This document shows positions 9,560 to 22,675 of a stretch of 64,000 nucleotides of DNA, piece by piece (the first letter of the stretch is position 1; each line of letters starts with the position of its first letter). This DNA comes from Larix kaempferi. Lineage: Eukaryota; Streptophyta; Pinopsida; Pinales; Pinaceae. The notes under the pieces were generated by a model. The model had not been told where the DNA came from. It saw only the letters and a list, made by a program, of their open reading frames with translations, and did not search any database. The translations under genes were made by a program, and so were the position numbers. The DNA lies in contig BSBM01000753.1 in NCBI GenBank assembly GCA_027924585.1, positions 18,583,501 through 18,647,500 on the forward strand, given 5' to 3'.

Positions 9560-11030
9560 CTATTGGTTATAATATGGAGGTGGTGCATAAGCTGATGGTG
9601 CTTTACCATAACACTGTGTTGGACATGAGGGTCCATGAGTGTGGTGGGTGTGTATTACTGGACCATACGAAGTTGTAGCTCCAGAATGAGATGTATCCCT
9701 AGAAAGGTCGGGGGCGTTGTTTGTACTCATCATGGTAAAATGTTTTTTTTGTACCATGACTTGGCCAATAATACCATTAGTGGCATGGGATGACCCCAGT
9801 GCATTATGCCGAGATGGATCCCCACGCGAGGCATCAGGTAAAATGGTGTATAGATATCCAGACTGGGCATCTATGAGGTCAAACTGCTGAGCTTTTAAGA
9901 TGGCTTCTTCTTCCGACTGGGGTCCTTTAGAAACTACATCTTTGGCTGTGAGGGGGAGGAGTGATTTGAGGAACCAATCCAAAAAGATATGGTCGTCAAG
10001 CTTTATCTTGCAGAGACTACGGTGCTTACACCAGTCATGGATATGATCAGTGATGTGTGTAGCGGTGTTTTGTCTAGAAGACAAAAGTATTTCCACTCCT
10101 GCATCATAGTGTACAGGTAGCTGTAAGAACTGAAGGAAAGTTTAGGCGATGGATGTAAACGTGGGGTGTGTCCCATGTGGTTTCTCAATGTACCATTTGG
10201 CTGCGGAGCCAATGAAATTTCTTTGTAAAATTCTGAGCCGAATAGAATCATCTACTATGGAGTTTGAGGAACACCATAGGTCAAACGACATGATATGGTT
10301 CTGAGGTTTTTCCCCAAATTTCCCTTCAAACTTTGGGATGTCTGAGGGGAGCTTTGTGGGCATGGGGGGCCAAGTATGGTCATGTATGATGGGATCATTT
10401 GTTAGCCTAGCCAAGTCTGGTAGGTTAAGGCTAGCCATAAATGCCAAACTGGAGGAGGGGTATGATGTTGTCATGGGGGAATAAGTGTTGGTGGTGGCGT
10501 TATGTATTATGCCACTACCCCCTAGGGGGATATTTTTCATGGGAGGTATGTGCCCCCCACCCATAAGAGTTTGGGAGGGGTCCATGCCACCAAGTGCAAT
10601 GGGAGACACAGATGGGTTGGGAATATTTCCAAGAGGTGTTGGAATGTGAGTAGTAGCGGGGATAGTGGGTATAGTTGCCGTGGTGCGCATGCCTAAGTTA
10701 GGTGGGGGTCCTGTATTGGGAAGAGGTCCCATGGTAGGTGTACCTAATGTAGGTGTAGGTCCCAAATTAGGCATCCCTAAGGGAGGTGTTGCTTCCATGA
10801 TGGTCGTTGTGGTGGCGGGGGTGGATGATGCTGCACCAACAACCCCTGTGAAAAAGTTGTCGTAATGCTAACCAGCCATGGGGCTAGTGGGTGTGGTGTA
10901 TGTGGGATTTTCTAATTCTTCCTCAGAATCTGATGTGAAATTAGGAGCGTCAGAATCAGATGACGAGGCTCTATTCCGATGACGTGTGGAGTCAAGGGAA
11001 CTGTACTGTGGGGGGTCTCCCTGGAAACAC
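9560..11030 (-). pseudogene. Gag (capsid region) of the giant element, frameshifted
   Basis: From right to left: an acidic Ser-rich start (SSSDSDAPNFTSDSEEELE, near 10920-10980), a Pro/Gly/Thr-rich segment (10798-10400), the capsid-like core (IPKFEGKFGEKPQNHIMSFD then RLRILQRNFIGSAAKWYIEK, 10360-10190), and after a frameshift near 10100 the second half (DHIHDWCKHRSLCKIKLDD, FLDWFLKSLLP, KAQQFDLIDAQSGY). This is the retrotransposon Gag fold that builds the particle shell. Stops and shifts near 10860 and 10100 inactivate it. Confidence 0.8.
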
Positions 11031-12309
11031 CGAGAACATATCAAGGAATATATCGTGATAGTTTGTGAGTAGACTACTAGCCGGTGGTGGTTGGAAAGAT
11101 CTAAAGCCCTAATGCAACTATGTGTGCAAGAGGCGAGCGTAAAAAATAAATGTCACTCAGGCCGAAACCAACCTCAAAAACACTTACTATATCAACTGTG
11201 CTATAGTAAGTGGAGTAATAAAAAAATGTGGTTAGGAAACCAACATGAAAATAGTTCCTAAAATTAGAAAAAGCTATACTCTATGACCAAAGGGAGGTAA
11301 TGGAGCATGCAAACACATAACTAAAAAGTATTATGACTCGACAAGGTATATCCTCTGCAAGGTGATGAAATCCAAGGCTAGATATCCCCCTACTGGAAGG
11401 GATACCAGGTGGACAATCCTAAAAGTTGGGCCACTAAGATACCCCATTCATGACACGTTCAGTTGGGTGAATCTGCAGTTTGGTTCTATCGCCGTTGTAC
11501 TCCCATAAGGGTGGTACAATGAGAACTGCGAAAGGTATCATTTGGTTACTGAATAGATAGCGGTATTCCACTAAGGCTTCCGGAACCAGTCTGGCTACTT
11601 CAACCCTCCTAAGGGAGAGGCCTTCCCGATAAATTGGTATTAAATTGTGTCAACAAATAATAAGGGATTTTGGTACCCTAAATGTCAATCACTATGTCTC
11701 AACATGAAAAATGAGTGAGGGGTGTTATTTGGATACTTATCCCCTCAGTCCTACCTAGCTACAAAATTATTTTTGTGTTCCTCAAGTGGGGTTAGAATGT
11801 TGTTTGAGTTAAGGTAAGTTTTAAGGCTCACTTGAAATTATTGTGACAGATTGTGTGCTGGTGTAGGTGTATACCAAAACAATGTCCCTCGCATGGGCGA
11901 TTTAATCACAAACTAAAATATTGAATTCAATTTGCGAAAAAGATGAAAGACATTTCAAATTTAAATGCTTTAATAACCTTTTCAAAAAATATGGATTCTT
12001 TAAAAAGTAAAGCAAATAAAAGATGTAAAAATAAATGGATTTTTAGAGTCTTTCTTTGGGAAAAATATTGAGCAATTTTTTAGAAATATGGTTCTAACTA
12101 TGCAATGTAGAAACTTAGAATCTCATAAATACTTAAAAAATATTTCTTTCAATTAACTGAAAATTTCAAAAAAATAAATGAAGTATGTAACCGAATAGTA
12201 ATTTAATAATGTTTCAATAATGACGCACTGGTCTGTAAAAAATTGCAGAAATTAATGCTAGAAAAATGGGTTGATTGGGCAAATTTTTTTGAAAAAATTG
12301 GCCGAAACG
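11031..12309 (-). other. Untranslated leader of the giant element, proximal part
   Basis: No recognisable coding on either strand. It separates gag from the 33-bp repeat array and corresponds to the long 5' leader known for Ogre-type elements. Confidence 0.5.
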
Positions 12310-12405
12310 AAACAGGAAATATCGCGGCTATCGTGTCAAAACCCGCGATGAGCCGCACGACAATGTGGGCGAAAGACGTAATGTGAATCACGGCACGGTG
12401 GTCAA
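12310..12405. repeat. 33-bp repeat array, left part of the split copy
   Basis: Contains cccgcgatgagccgcac, acgacaatgtgggcgaaa and gacgtaatgtgaatcac, the same core words as at 16956-17140. The array stops at GTCAA (12401-12405), the target duplication of the 4.55-kb insertion, and resumes at 16956. Confidence 0.75.
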
Positions 12406-15400
12406 TGTCACCTACCCAAATTTCTGAGCATTATTATTTATTTGCAAAATTACTTTATGTTAAATTTAATTACAAGTTTTGTAATTATGATTAGTTTTGA
12501 TCATGGATGAATGTAATTACTGAATATTATTATTTAAATAAATTAATTAGGAGACAAACACTCAGGAGGACTATTGAATGAGTGTTCACTGACCCACCAG
12601 GAGGAATGGAAGCTGTTGGAAGGTATGGGACACATGGCAATAGTTTACATCACACCACTAACTGTTGGTTATGGGACAACTTCACCTAAAATAGGGCATT
12701 ATCCCCCAGGTGAAGGGAGTGAGCAGGAAACTCATTTAATGACCTAGTAACATTTGAAAAGGCCTAAGCAGCCTATAAAGGCAAATTCGAATTGGGTAGG
12801 GAGCCTTTAATAACCATTTCTGCAGAATGTTTTCCTCTTGTAAATCAAGTGATTTCAAGAGAGATTCGAATAAGGGAGGTTAGTTGTGATTGAAAACTGA
12901 GTTTTTTCTTATTATTGAAGATAAAAAGAGTTGTAGGAGCAAGTCTTTTGGACTGCTACCTATTGAAGATTTAGAAGATTACTACTACAACAAGAAGAAG
13001 TCCTATTTCCTAGAGCTTCTTCCTCCTGGTGGTTCAACGAACAGGCTCGGGGGTCGTAAGACAGTATTTGACTGTTTTCAAGAGTTTGGTTGGGTGGAAC
13101 AGTCTTTCTGAGTTGTTTGTTGCCCTACAGAGTTTTCTCGGGTTCTTAAAATATTTCCTAACTTATCTCAGTAAATATTTTTGTTCTATTTATCTAGTAT
13201 TATTCTGTTTATTTGCTTCCGAAAATAATCTAATTCTGGAAATGTTTTAGTCTGAATGTTTAAGTTTAATGTTAAATTGATAAATCAATATCCTCATTTT
13301 TCCACATGCTATTTGGCAGCATCGTACTCTAGTAGAGATATGCAAATTAAAATAGATTAGAAGATAGGCAAAAATTTTCATTTAATTCGATAGCTAGATA
13401 ATATTCTTATATGTATCAATTTTTTGTTCTTAAGTTAAATAATTGTAGGAGGTCTGTATAATATTTAGTATATATAATATTTCCTCATTTATATGATAAA
13501 TAGACAATAAATAATTCCTGTACAATCATCCTACATTACATTTAAATAATGTTAATGGAAGGTAGATAAATTATATACTGTACATTGTTTTAAGACTGCT
13601 AATATTAAATAAAATATTCTTTATACTAAGCTGGAAACAATTGTTTTTCACATAGACTTCATATTCATATATCTTACTCACACACAGTTCCTTTTCAATT
13701 ACTATACCAGTATTATATGTATAGAAAATTAAATGATAGATATAATTATAGTTTACACAGTCTTCACGATTTTCTGCACTATACAATCACATTGCTTTCA
13801 TTTTTTATGATACTATTGTATCATTTAGAAATTTAATAAATGATAAGAATTTACTGAACACAACTGTTATCATCATGTATTTACTTCTCTCTATTAGATC
13901 TGCTAACATTGTTGAGATTATTGTAAATCTGAGTTTTGTATCAAAAGAAAAACCCTAGCTAGATTCATATTTTCTCTTTTATTATTTCATAACAAAACTT
14001 TACATTCTTTTCAAAACATGAGATCAAAACCGATCCAGTAACTTTAATAAATGATCAGATTATCATTTTCAACAAAACACGAATTAGGGTTTGACCCTAT
14101 TCATTTTCCTTGCAAAATATTATTGAGTTATCAGTTCAACCTTCTACTCTACTTAAATTGCCAACATCAACAAATAAGGTTACACATTATCAATCTACAG
14201 TATTAGAACAAACCATACAGACTTATACAAAGGGCTTAGCTTATATTTCTCTCTTAAGGTAGAACTTAAATTATACACAGAACCTTATCATCAATGATAA
14301 CTTCAAAACCCTAATCTAGCTCAAAGGACATTGTAGTAACCTTTAGCATGAAGACAATTTACGACATCAACTTACAGTTTCCAGGAGAACAAACTAGATA
14401 TCTATACAACGTTTTAAACATACAATGTATTACTAAAAGGAGTATTATTCTTACACACAGATCGAGCCCTCAGCTCTATGTCTTACTGTCACAAACGATT
14501 TCGAAAACAAGTTGAATCTCATAAAAACCTCAACATCACAACAAAATAACCTCTAAAACAAAGACGAAGCTCGAGCAACGTTTATAATATGTCTTAAAAA
14601 AAATGAAGTTACACAGGGTTTATCCCAAAACTTCAATAGGCAGAAGAGCCCGAATATTCAAAATCGACGAGTTATATCTCCAGTCGACAAACAACTAAGT
14701 TTGCAAAATATAGTACCCAGGTATCACTGTTAACAAACGTGTTTCGAAGATTTCCCAAACCATCTTCATCGGCAGAGCCACGACACAGACGAAGAGCACT
14801 ACAAGGGTATGGAAGACCCGAAGCTTACCGGTGTAAGAGTGCGTGGCTTTTCCTTTTGTTATACCCTAGCTAGACGTTCTTTTTACACCCTGCAACTGAC
14901 ATTAAGCCGGAGTTAGATATCTGATATTTCATAAACCGAAATTGGAAATGCAAATACCTTTGCTAAACGAAAAGCTTACCTTCATAGCTTTGACGAGAAC
15001 ATTGTCACGAACGACACCAAGGAGCCATTATCCTCGCCTAAACTCTGTGTTTTCTCTCATTTCACTCTTGCTTGTCTCAGAGATTTCAAAGCGTAAAACT
15101 ATAACCTTTCGAACCAGAGAATCTAACCCTTCAAAACCACTTCATCATCATAGTAAGAAAACCTGCAACGTCAACTTCTTTAGAAGGTATTGGGTTTGAA
15201 ACCCTTGCAAACTTCCTACCAAGACTTCAGCAGCCTGTCGGCCACCGCAGCCGAAACAATAGCTTAACAAACTGCTTTTCCAACTTCTTAACTCATTCCC
15301 CGGTAGATGTTAGGGTTTCCATCTGACGGTTTAGATTCATCACCATATACGATCTCCACATTTCCAACCAACTGAGCTTTGGTACAAACGACGTCCACAA

Positions 15401-16955
15401 TAAATGCTAAACCTACCTTACAGGTTGACAACGCCACCATGGCACACAATGGAGCATGCACAACCTACACGTGGTGCATTATTCTTACACCTTGACAAGT
15501 TTGGAGGCATTCATGTCTACATGGATCGATGGACATCCAACTCGACAAGGATATTGCCTCAAGCTTTTAATGCAAGATCAATGCATGATCTTTTCCACAG
15601 CTCAAGACTGGTGTCATTTATTAAACCAGCAACCTGTCAAGTTTCTAATTAAATGCCTGTCAGCATCCTCGATGTGACTTTAAACCCTGCATTGTTCATG
15701 TTAATATAACATTTAAATTCGCCATAGTATTAGTAACTATATGCAAAGGTTTCATTATATCGCTTGCCCTATATTATAATTGTTTCGACATATTACAATG
15801 TGATAACAATTGCAAACTAATTATATAGTTTAGTGATAAATCTAATGTTTGCATTTTATTACAATGAGTTTCGATATGAATATATAATGTTGATAATAAA
15901 CCAAGAATCGACATAGTCACACCACTATGTACATAGGACTTGAATATATCACGATATGGGATAATAGTTAAATAGTTCAAATCTTATTTTGCAACATAGT
16001 TAATCTATGTGTTGTATTTGATTATTATCCAATTGCTACAAATGTCTAATCTTTGGGAAAGACTAATTTTGCTTATATAAGACTCAAATAATTATAGTGA
16101 TGAATATGAATGGTGAACCATAAGACTTATATAGCCAATCAATAGTGTTGTATAAAACTCACATATATATTTATGCTATCACATATAGCTGGTAATTTGG
16201 GAATAATAAGTTCTTCAAGTTTCCTACCCACTTTATTCATGCGATACAATGGTACTGTACCATCTTGGTACTACCAATTAACTGGCAACGATAATACAGC
16301 TAATACAATGATGACAACAGAACCAGCTAGCACAATGATGACAACAGAAACAGCCAGTATAATGACGACTACAGTGACGATGTTTACTTAAGTTGATACA
16401 AGACGAACCTAGTAAGCACGTAAATAGTACCTATATGCTTTTACATTTGCAACAGTCTCTAATTATTCTTGAACTCACGTGAACTGGAATTTATTACAAT
16501 CATGAAACTTCTCACATGTTGTCTGCACATAGAACGGGTCCAATGTTTTATCATTACAGCTAAGTAAGCTTCGGGGTCCCTCATAGGACTCCCTTGGACA
16601 GCAAAGTAGCAAACTGTCAGTATTGTCTCAAAGAAAAAGTACCATATCATATCTCCAACCTGGCATTTCATTATTACATCATTCGTACATTTCACTGTTT
16701 TAAAAAGTGTCGCATCAAAAGTCTAATCTAACCATGCATTTGACAATGTTAATGATAGATGTTACGAATGTAATTAAGTTGTCACTGTTGCATTAGTTAA
16801 TCAGAAATATATTTATGTTTAGTACAAACAGTTGTTTAGTTAACATTGTTACTTTAATCAATTATATTTTTCCGCAATTATAAATTATCATAAATTAATC
16901 TATTAGTGCCTTTAACACAAAAATTTAAATTTTTACAAAAATATGGGATGTTACA
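12406..16955 (-). mobile_element. 4550-bp LTR-bounded insertion with perfect GTCAA target duplication
   Basis: Left end TGTCACCTACCC, right end GGGATGTTACA, flanked by GTCAA at 12401-12405 and 16956-16960; it interrupts the 33-bp array. The ends (TGTAACATCCC start, GGGTAGGTGACA end on the minus strand) look like Ty3/gypsy LTR termini, favouring minus orientation. I see no gag-pol domain and no clear second LTR, so it is either an unusually long solo LTR or a non-autonomous element. Inside are a plus-strand TATA-like TATAAAG (12774-12780), much AT-rich DNA (13100-13900, 15700-16160) and a short 27-bp repeat (about 16300-16380, encoding MMTTE units). Confidence 0.8.
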
Positions 16956-17140
16956 GTCAAAAGTCGCGATGAGCCGTGCAGGAAATTGCGAAACAGTCGC
17001 AATGGACCATGTGGGAAAAGTTCTCCCAGCCGCAATGAGCAGAGCGGGAAAAAGTCGAAAAGTCCCAATGGACCGCACGGAAAAAAGGCTCATAGTCGCA
17101 ATGGACCACGTGACTGTGGGTGCCGAAAGTCGCGATGTAC
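16956..17140. repeat. 33-bp repeat array, right part, near the primer site
   Basis: Cores agtcgcgatga, agtcgcaatgg, agccgcaatga, agtcccaatgg, agtcgcaatgg and agtcgcgatgt recur at 32-35-bp spacing. On the minus strand this reads as an 11-residue repeat (for example HCDYEPFFRAV then HWDFSTFSRSA). Lies about 180 bp from the primer site in the leader of the giant element. Confidence 0.85.
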
Positions 17141-17322
17141 GGACAAAAAAATGGTTGATGAAAAACGAACTTGAAAATTGAAATTTTGGGCTGTTTCGGG
17201 CTGCAGAAAGGGCCAATGGCTAGGAAAACTATCAAGACGCTGACTAGTATGGCAGATCTACAGTTTTAAATGGGGAAAACAACTAAAATAAAGATCTAAA
17301 GCAAGAATTTAAAATTCGAAAA

Positions 17323-17337
17323 CCAGTGGAGTCGCCA
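17323..17337 (-). promoter_or_regulatory. Primer binding site, tRNA-Arg type
   Basis: The minus strand reads TGGCGACTCCACTGG, six bases inside the LTR edge. Ogre-type elements are known to prime from tRNA-Arg with a TGGCGACTCC start. This fixes the orientation of the element. Confidence 0.75.
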
Positions 17338-17343
17338 AAAAAC

Positions 17344-18335
17344 TGTTGCTTGGTTTTTCAACCAAGCATGTACAAGGATGCACCTATTAACTTGTAATAG
17401 CAGTTTCAATATAAAACAAAAGCAACCATGAATAAACTAATCTAGCATTAACATGTGTAAAAGAAATAAAAAACTAAATTTAAGAACATAAGCAATAAGA
17501 TCTATGGAAAACAATAACTTGAAAAATATTTGATTTTGTATTACCTCAAATGGTGAGGATGATGGGTGTCGAGCAGCTCCAAGGTTGAGAAGCTCCGATA
17601 TCCAATGGTATCTTCTTCTCCAAAGCTTCAATGGGGATCTTCAAACTCGAAATGCGAGGCAATGGTTCTCAAAGGGAATTTGGCAGCATAAGGATAAGAT
17701 GAAATGTGGATGAAAAGTGAGGATCCCCTATCACCTTTTTATAGTTTTTGGTAATGGGGAATACCATTATGGTTTTAAGGAAACCAATGGTATTAACCAA
17801 CATGGTTTAGGTCTCTTTTTCCCTCTTTTTCCTTTTTTGAATATTTTGAATATTTTTATTCCCTTTTAATATTTTTTGGGAATTTTGGACTCTTTTTTAG
17901 GGGTTTTTGTGTTTTTTGATGAAAAATACATATTTTGAGGGGGGAAAGGGGTATTATGGTATTTTTGGTGACCTTTTGAAGGTTTTAGAGTCGCAAATGG
18001 TGGAAAAAGTGGACAAATGGGTCATGTGAATAAGGGAATGAGCTGGTGAGCACTTTTTGGGTGTTAATAGAACCAACATGGTTTAGGTCTCTTTTTCCCT
18101 CTTTTTTCTTTTTTGAATATTTTGAATATTTTTATTCCCTTTTAATATTTTTTGGGAATTTTGGACCATTTTTAGAGTTTTTTTGAGGAAAATACATATT
18201 TTGAGGGGGAAAAGGGGCATTATGGTCTTTTTGGTGACCTTTTGAAGGTTTTAGAGGCTCAAATGGTGGAAAAAGTGGACAAATGGGTCATGTGAATAAG
18301 GGAATGAGCTAGTGAGCACTTTTTGGGTGTTAACA
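17344..18335 (-). repeat. 5' LTR of the giant element
   Basis: Left edge TGTTGCTTGG next to the primer site, right edge GTGTTAACA; 992 bp. The final 107 bp match the window start. It carries an internal tandem duplication of its terminal 265-276 bp (17795-18335). Confidence 0.75.
17795..18335. repeat. Tandem duplication of the LTR terminus
   Basis: Unit 1 (17795-18070) and unit 2 (18071-18335) both start aaccaacatggtttaggtc and end in the LTR terminus (gtgttaatag versus gtgttaaca). The first copy's terminus has decayed. Similarity is high apart from small indels. Confidence 0.9.
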
Positions 18336-20652
18336 CATTATGCCAGCCCAACACCTTTTGTCCTTATAATTCACATTCTACAATAGCCAAGTCATATTTC
18401 TATCTATTGTGCTCCTTTTCCTATGCTCTTAAACAATTAACTAGAACCTGACAACTTTCTACTTTATTAACATCCCAACTACTCTTCTAACCTTCTGTCA
18501 CATCTTAACTCTTCCAATAATGTACAATATAAGTTTCAAAATAAAATAAAGAATCTATGATGTTGTTTCTACATGTTTCCTTATTACTCTAATAGGCATG
18601 TTCATTGCTGAAAGGAAACCAATTTCAAACCCTTCATTTGTGTATTCTTTCCACAAATATTGCTATGTATTGCTTGAGATATCAAATGATCTTTTGCCAT
18701 GTTCTCCTACATCTTTTATCTTTACACTTAATATCAATATCGCCCCTTTTTCCAGCTTGCTTTTGTAGTGCATCTATTTTCACTACCACGCTATGGACAC
18801 TCTATTGACTGAAAATGTTGTTTCACTTTTGATGAATGGTGTTGTTGACATATTCCCACTTGTACAAGTTGTTGCTCTCAATTGAGTAATCTCTCTTAAC
18901 TCAGCAACTTCCCGCTTCCGAATCTCTATCTCTGATGTAATTCATAGCCACGATATATTGCTTCCAACTAGCTACAATAGCGTTGTGGAAAACCACGAAC
19001 TCCAAGCAGGTTCGATCATTAAAGTCATCAAGTGTACATGCAACACTATACACAATGCAACGTATGCTTTTCTTTCCGCATCTTATTTTAACTTATTTTA
19101 TTTTGCACTCCCAATAATTGTAACAGATTTTTTACTTATATTTACTTACCTTAATTCTTCTTTCCAAGACTATCACATTGGGCACATTCAAAATTTTCAC
19201 ATTGAAAATAACAATTGTTGGATACCCATCCCCTTTCAACTTCACCCCTAGCTTTACCTCCCACGACAGTTCATCTATTTCAACAAACAACTCCCTTGAT
19301 CCCCAAAACCCTTCACTTGCCATACCTTCCTCGTAAAATCCAACCCCAAACCTTGTTGCACCTTCTCTTCAATTCACATCGCTCAACCCTTCCATTAAAA
19401 CTTGGACCAGTCAAGGGCGATTTACTGCAAAGACAAGTATGACTGCCTACACCAATAAAAAAGGGCCTGGTCAACTCTTTGGGTTTGACCTTGTTAGTGA
19501 TACCATTTATATGAGATTCATATCTCTACTTTCAATGAAATAGCCACCTCATTTTATGACCAAATACAAGTTGGCATAGTCTACACGGTCTCAAATGGCA
19601 CAATTAAACTGGTCAACCCAACATACAACCATTTGAAAAGTGCTTTTGAGATTTTCCTTAACCCCTCCTCAACAATTCAACCATGTTTGGAAGAGTTCCC
19701 ATTAATCCCTTTTCATTGCTTCCACTTTAAATCTATCCATGACATCAAAACTACACCCCTCAATGCCATGGTTGACCTTATTGGAATTGTCATTTCTGTT
19801 CCCCCGGCATCAACTATACGCAAAAGGGATGGATCTAAAACCATTCACCGAAAAATTGGGTTGAGGGACATGTCTGGGTCTAGCATAGACATAACACTTT
19901 GGGGGGGTCACTGCACAATTGAGGGTGCCTAGCTTGGAAACCTTCGATGTTTGGCTACTCCCCCTATCCTTGCAATAAAAGGTGGGCGTGTTACATATTT
20001 CAATGGAAAACCCATTGGGACCATCTCCAACACCAACCTCCTTATAAACCCAAATATCGAGGAATATCAACTTCTCCAATCATGGTTTATTGACAATAGA
20101 TTCCGTTCAGCTTCCCCATATTTGAGCATAAATCCAACTCGTCTTCTTCTAACTCCTGGAAACGCATTTCCATATGTGCGCTTCAATCTCTCCAACCCTC
20201 TGAGAAAGCAACTTGGTATTCAATTATTGCTACAATCACGCATATTAACATCAATGAATTCCATTTCCTTGAATTCCCTCTATTTGTTGATGGAATACAA
20301 TGCATGAAAAAAAATTCCCACAAAGTTGGTAATGTTTGGCATTGTGCAAAATGTGATGTGGATTTTACAGAGTGTGCTTATCGATACATACTCAAACTTG
20401 AACTGATGGATGCTATTGGACAACTATACGGTATCATAGATTTTGATGATTCTGTGCAGCAACTAATGGGGGTCTCTGCAAAAGATTTATGCCTTCTCTC
20501 AAATTATCCAACATCTCTCCTGGAAATTGTTCAACGTGTTTGTGCTCGAGAATACCTTATGACCTTATCAGTAAAGACTGAGACTTTTAATTCAAATTCT
20601 CGCTTGAAGGTGCTTCTGGTCATGTCAGAGGAGGTTTCACCGTCATCAGCAC

Positions 20653-22675
20653 TGTCATATCCCAAATTTGGAATGGGGTCACAATGGCCTAATCACATTA
20701 GCCATATTCATTAGAGTTTGTAAAATTGATGTTAAGGGTCAAATAATTGCCAAGGAGGAAAATTACTAGTTTCCTAGGTTTGGGGTGGAAGCTTTGGGAT
20801 TTGGAATAAGGGGGATAATAAATGATGTTTAGACATTAGAAGGGTTCAAGTATTTAATAAATAGAGTGAATAAATAAATTCAAGAGAAATCCTAGATGAC
20901 AAATGGTTTTGGAGACATATGGAGGATGTGGGACCCACACTAGCTTGATTTTTCATAATACATGGTATCTCTCTTTTGAAAATTCGAATTAATGGGAATG
21001 TGAACACTCTTGGGTGAGTTGGTAAGTCATAAAACATGTCATTGAGCATCTTAGGTCGAATTTGGAAGGATTGGTAACATCCATGGAAGATAAAGAGTCA
21101 AAGTGGAAGTTTGTGGACACTTGGGCTAGATTCCCTAGCCCCTATGACACCAATGATGGAGCATCTATGAAAACTATGACAAATTGCAAACCTGAACTCT
21201 GACATTTGACCACTATGACATCTCAACACCAAAAATAGGCTCAAGGAAGGCGAATTTGGGAGTTGGAGAAGCCAAAGAGACTCAAAATCGAATTTGGGAG
21301 AAGATGGAAGGTTGGAACTAGGAGACAAATGGCAAATGTGGAATATTTACTAAATGGAAATTTATTGAATCTATTGAGAAGATTTCGACCCTTAGAAGTC
21401 TAATGTTGGTTATAAAATGTAGAAATGAAGTATGAGAATGGATTTTGATCATTTGTAGAATTTTCAATTGCATTTGTGAAGAGGGAGAGCTAGTGGATGA
21501 CTAGTTTCTTGCCTTAGCCAATTTCGAGGGTGAAAGATTCCCATCCAAGTTGGAAATTGGAAAGGCCATTCAGACCTTTCATTTGGATCTTTAATGGAGT
21601 CTTTATTTGCAGTTGTAATATACAGGGCAGCTCATGGTTTCTTCTATTGCATCTCACTCCTTCAACCATTTCCAGTTTTGATAGCATATTCTTGATCCTT
21701 GAGGGAGGGTGTTTTTGGTGAGCTATTGTACTCTTTGGGGAAGATTTTAATGCACCATTTATTTTTTAATATGAATTAAATACTCTTTTATTCATCTCCA
21801 AAAATTTTCAAGTCGAAATTCCAAGTAGAAATGTATAAATCTCATTTTTAATGGAAGAACAATGCCATTTCCCCACTACCTTGTTGTGAACCAATGTATT
21901 GATGATGATTTCAAATGAATGGATGATTATATGATATATTTGTGATCAATATACTGCCATGTATGTCTTCTACAAGTTTCATGTACTGTACTTGAGCATT
22001 TGAAGCATTTTTACTCAGTTTAGTTGTATTGGGAGGTGAAATAGTGCCATTTCCCCAAGGGTTGAATTGGGGATTTTTGTAGTTGAATGGGAGAGGGTGA
22101 GAACAGTTGTAATAATCAATTAATGGTGCATATGAGACTTTAATAAAATAATTAACACATTACATACCTCTGTTCATAAATTTGAGTGGGTTTGGAGGCA
22201 TTTGGGAAGCCATTTTCAGTACTTACCCCAAGGGGATTTGAACCCCAAATCACTAGTAAAATTGCATAATTGGTCCAGAATATTAAGAGAGTTTGCAGAG
22301 GTCTTTTTGTGGACATATTTCATCCATAAAAATCATATTCAATTTATAATATTATTCATGCACCTTCCTTGAAGATTTGAAGGCATTTGGAGTCAATTTG
22401 AGACCTAGAGGCCAATACTAGTCAAAGGAAAATCACTAGTAAAGTTACCTACATTGATGAGAATTGAAAGAGGATTTGCAGAAGTATTTTAAAGGTCCAA
22501 AGGCATCCCTGAAACACATATTTATGTTCTAATATCATCCATATACCTTCTCAGAAGATTTGGGATCATTTGGGGCAAATTTGGGACCTAGAGATCAAAA
22601 CTAGTCAAAGGTCGAACTAGGGGAAAAAAGTGGAAAATTGCAATTTTAATAAAATTCCTAATAAGGGACATTACA
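20653..22675 (-). mobile_element. Solo LTR, 2023 bp, with perfect AGCAC target duplication
   Basis: Left end TGTCATATCCC, right end AAGGGACATTACA, flanked by AGCAC at 20648-20652 and 22676-22680. The ends resemble those of the chromovirus LTR at 37686-41966 (TGTCACGTCCCC start on the plus strand). It sits in the RPA frame, which continues on the far side. Minus orientation is inferred from the terminus type. Confidence 0.9.
22165..22630. repeat. About 180-bp degenerate tandem repeat inside the solo LTR
   Basis: Two and a half units share the words gatttgaaggcatttgg, gacctagag, actagtcaaagg, aaatcactagtaaa and gcagaagt, spaced about 180 bp. Strongly diverged. Confidence 0.65.

Larger units (their letters stand above)
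1..18335 (-). mobile_element. Giant Tat/Ogre-like Ty3/gypsy retrotransposon, decayed
   Basis: The right and left ends share the LTR terminus (about 107 bp at the window start match 18229-18335, both ending in TGTTAACA). On the minus strand the order is LTR (17344-18335), primer site of tRNA-Arg type (17323-17337), long untranslated leader, gag (11030-8695), protease (8737-7993), a second CCHC region, partial RT (5452-4771), an opposite-strand accessory gene (4381-3064), tandem repeats, polypurine tract (108-120) and LTR. Giant size, a tRNA-Arg primer site and extra ORFs are known traits of the Tat/Ogre lineage of Ty3/gypsy elements. RNase H and integrase are absent, so the copy is non-autonomous. 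The left LTR runs off the window, so its target duplication cannot be checked; the right flank is CATTA. Confidence 0.8.

Noticed and set aside
13300-13330. Plus-strand primer site at ttggcagcatcg after a plus-strand TATA (12774)
   Set aside because: Does not match common plant primer tRNAs well, and no plus-strand gag follows. The region lies inside the GTCAA-flanked insertion.
20719-20735. LTR start at TGTAAAATTG or TGTTAAGGG (20719 or 20730)
   Set aside because: Flanks do not match the right side. TGTCATATCCC at 20653 has the perfect AGCAC duplication and restores the RPA frame.
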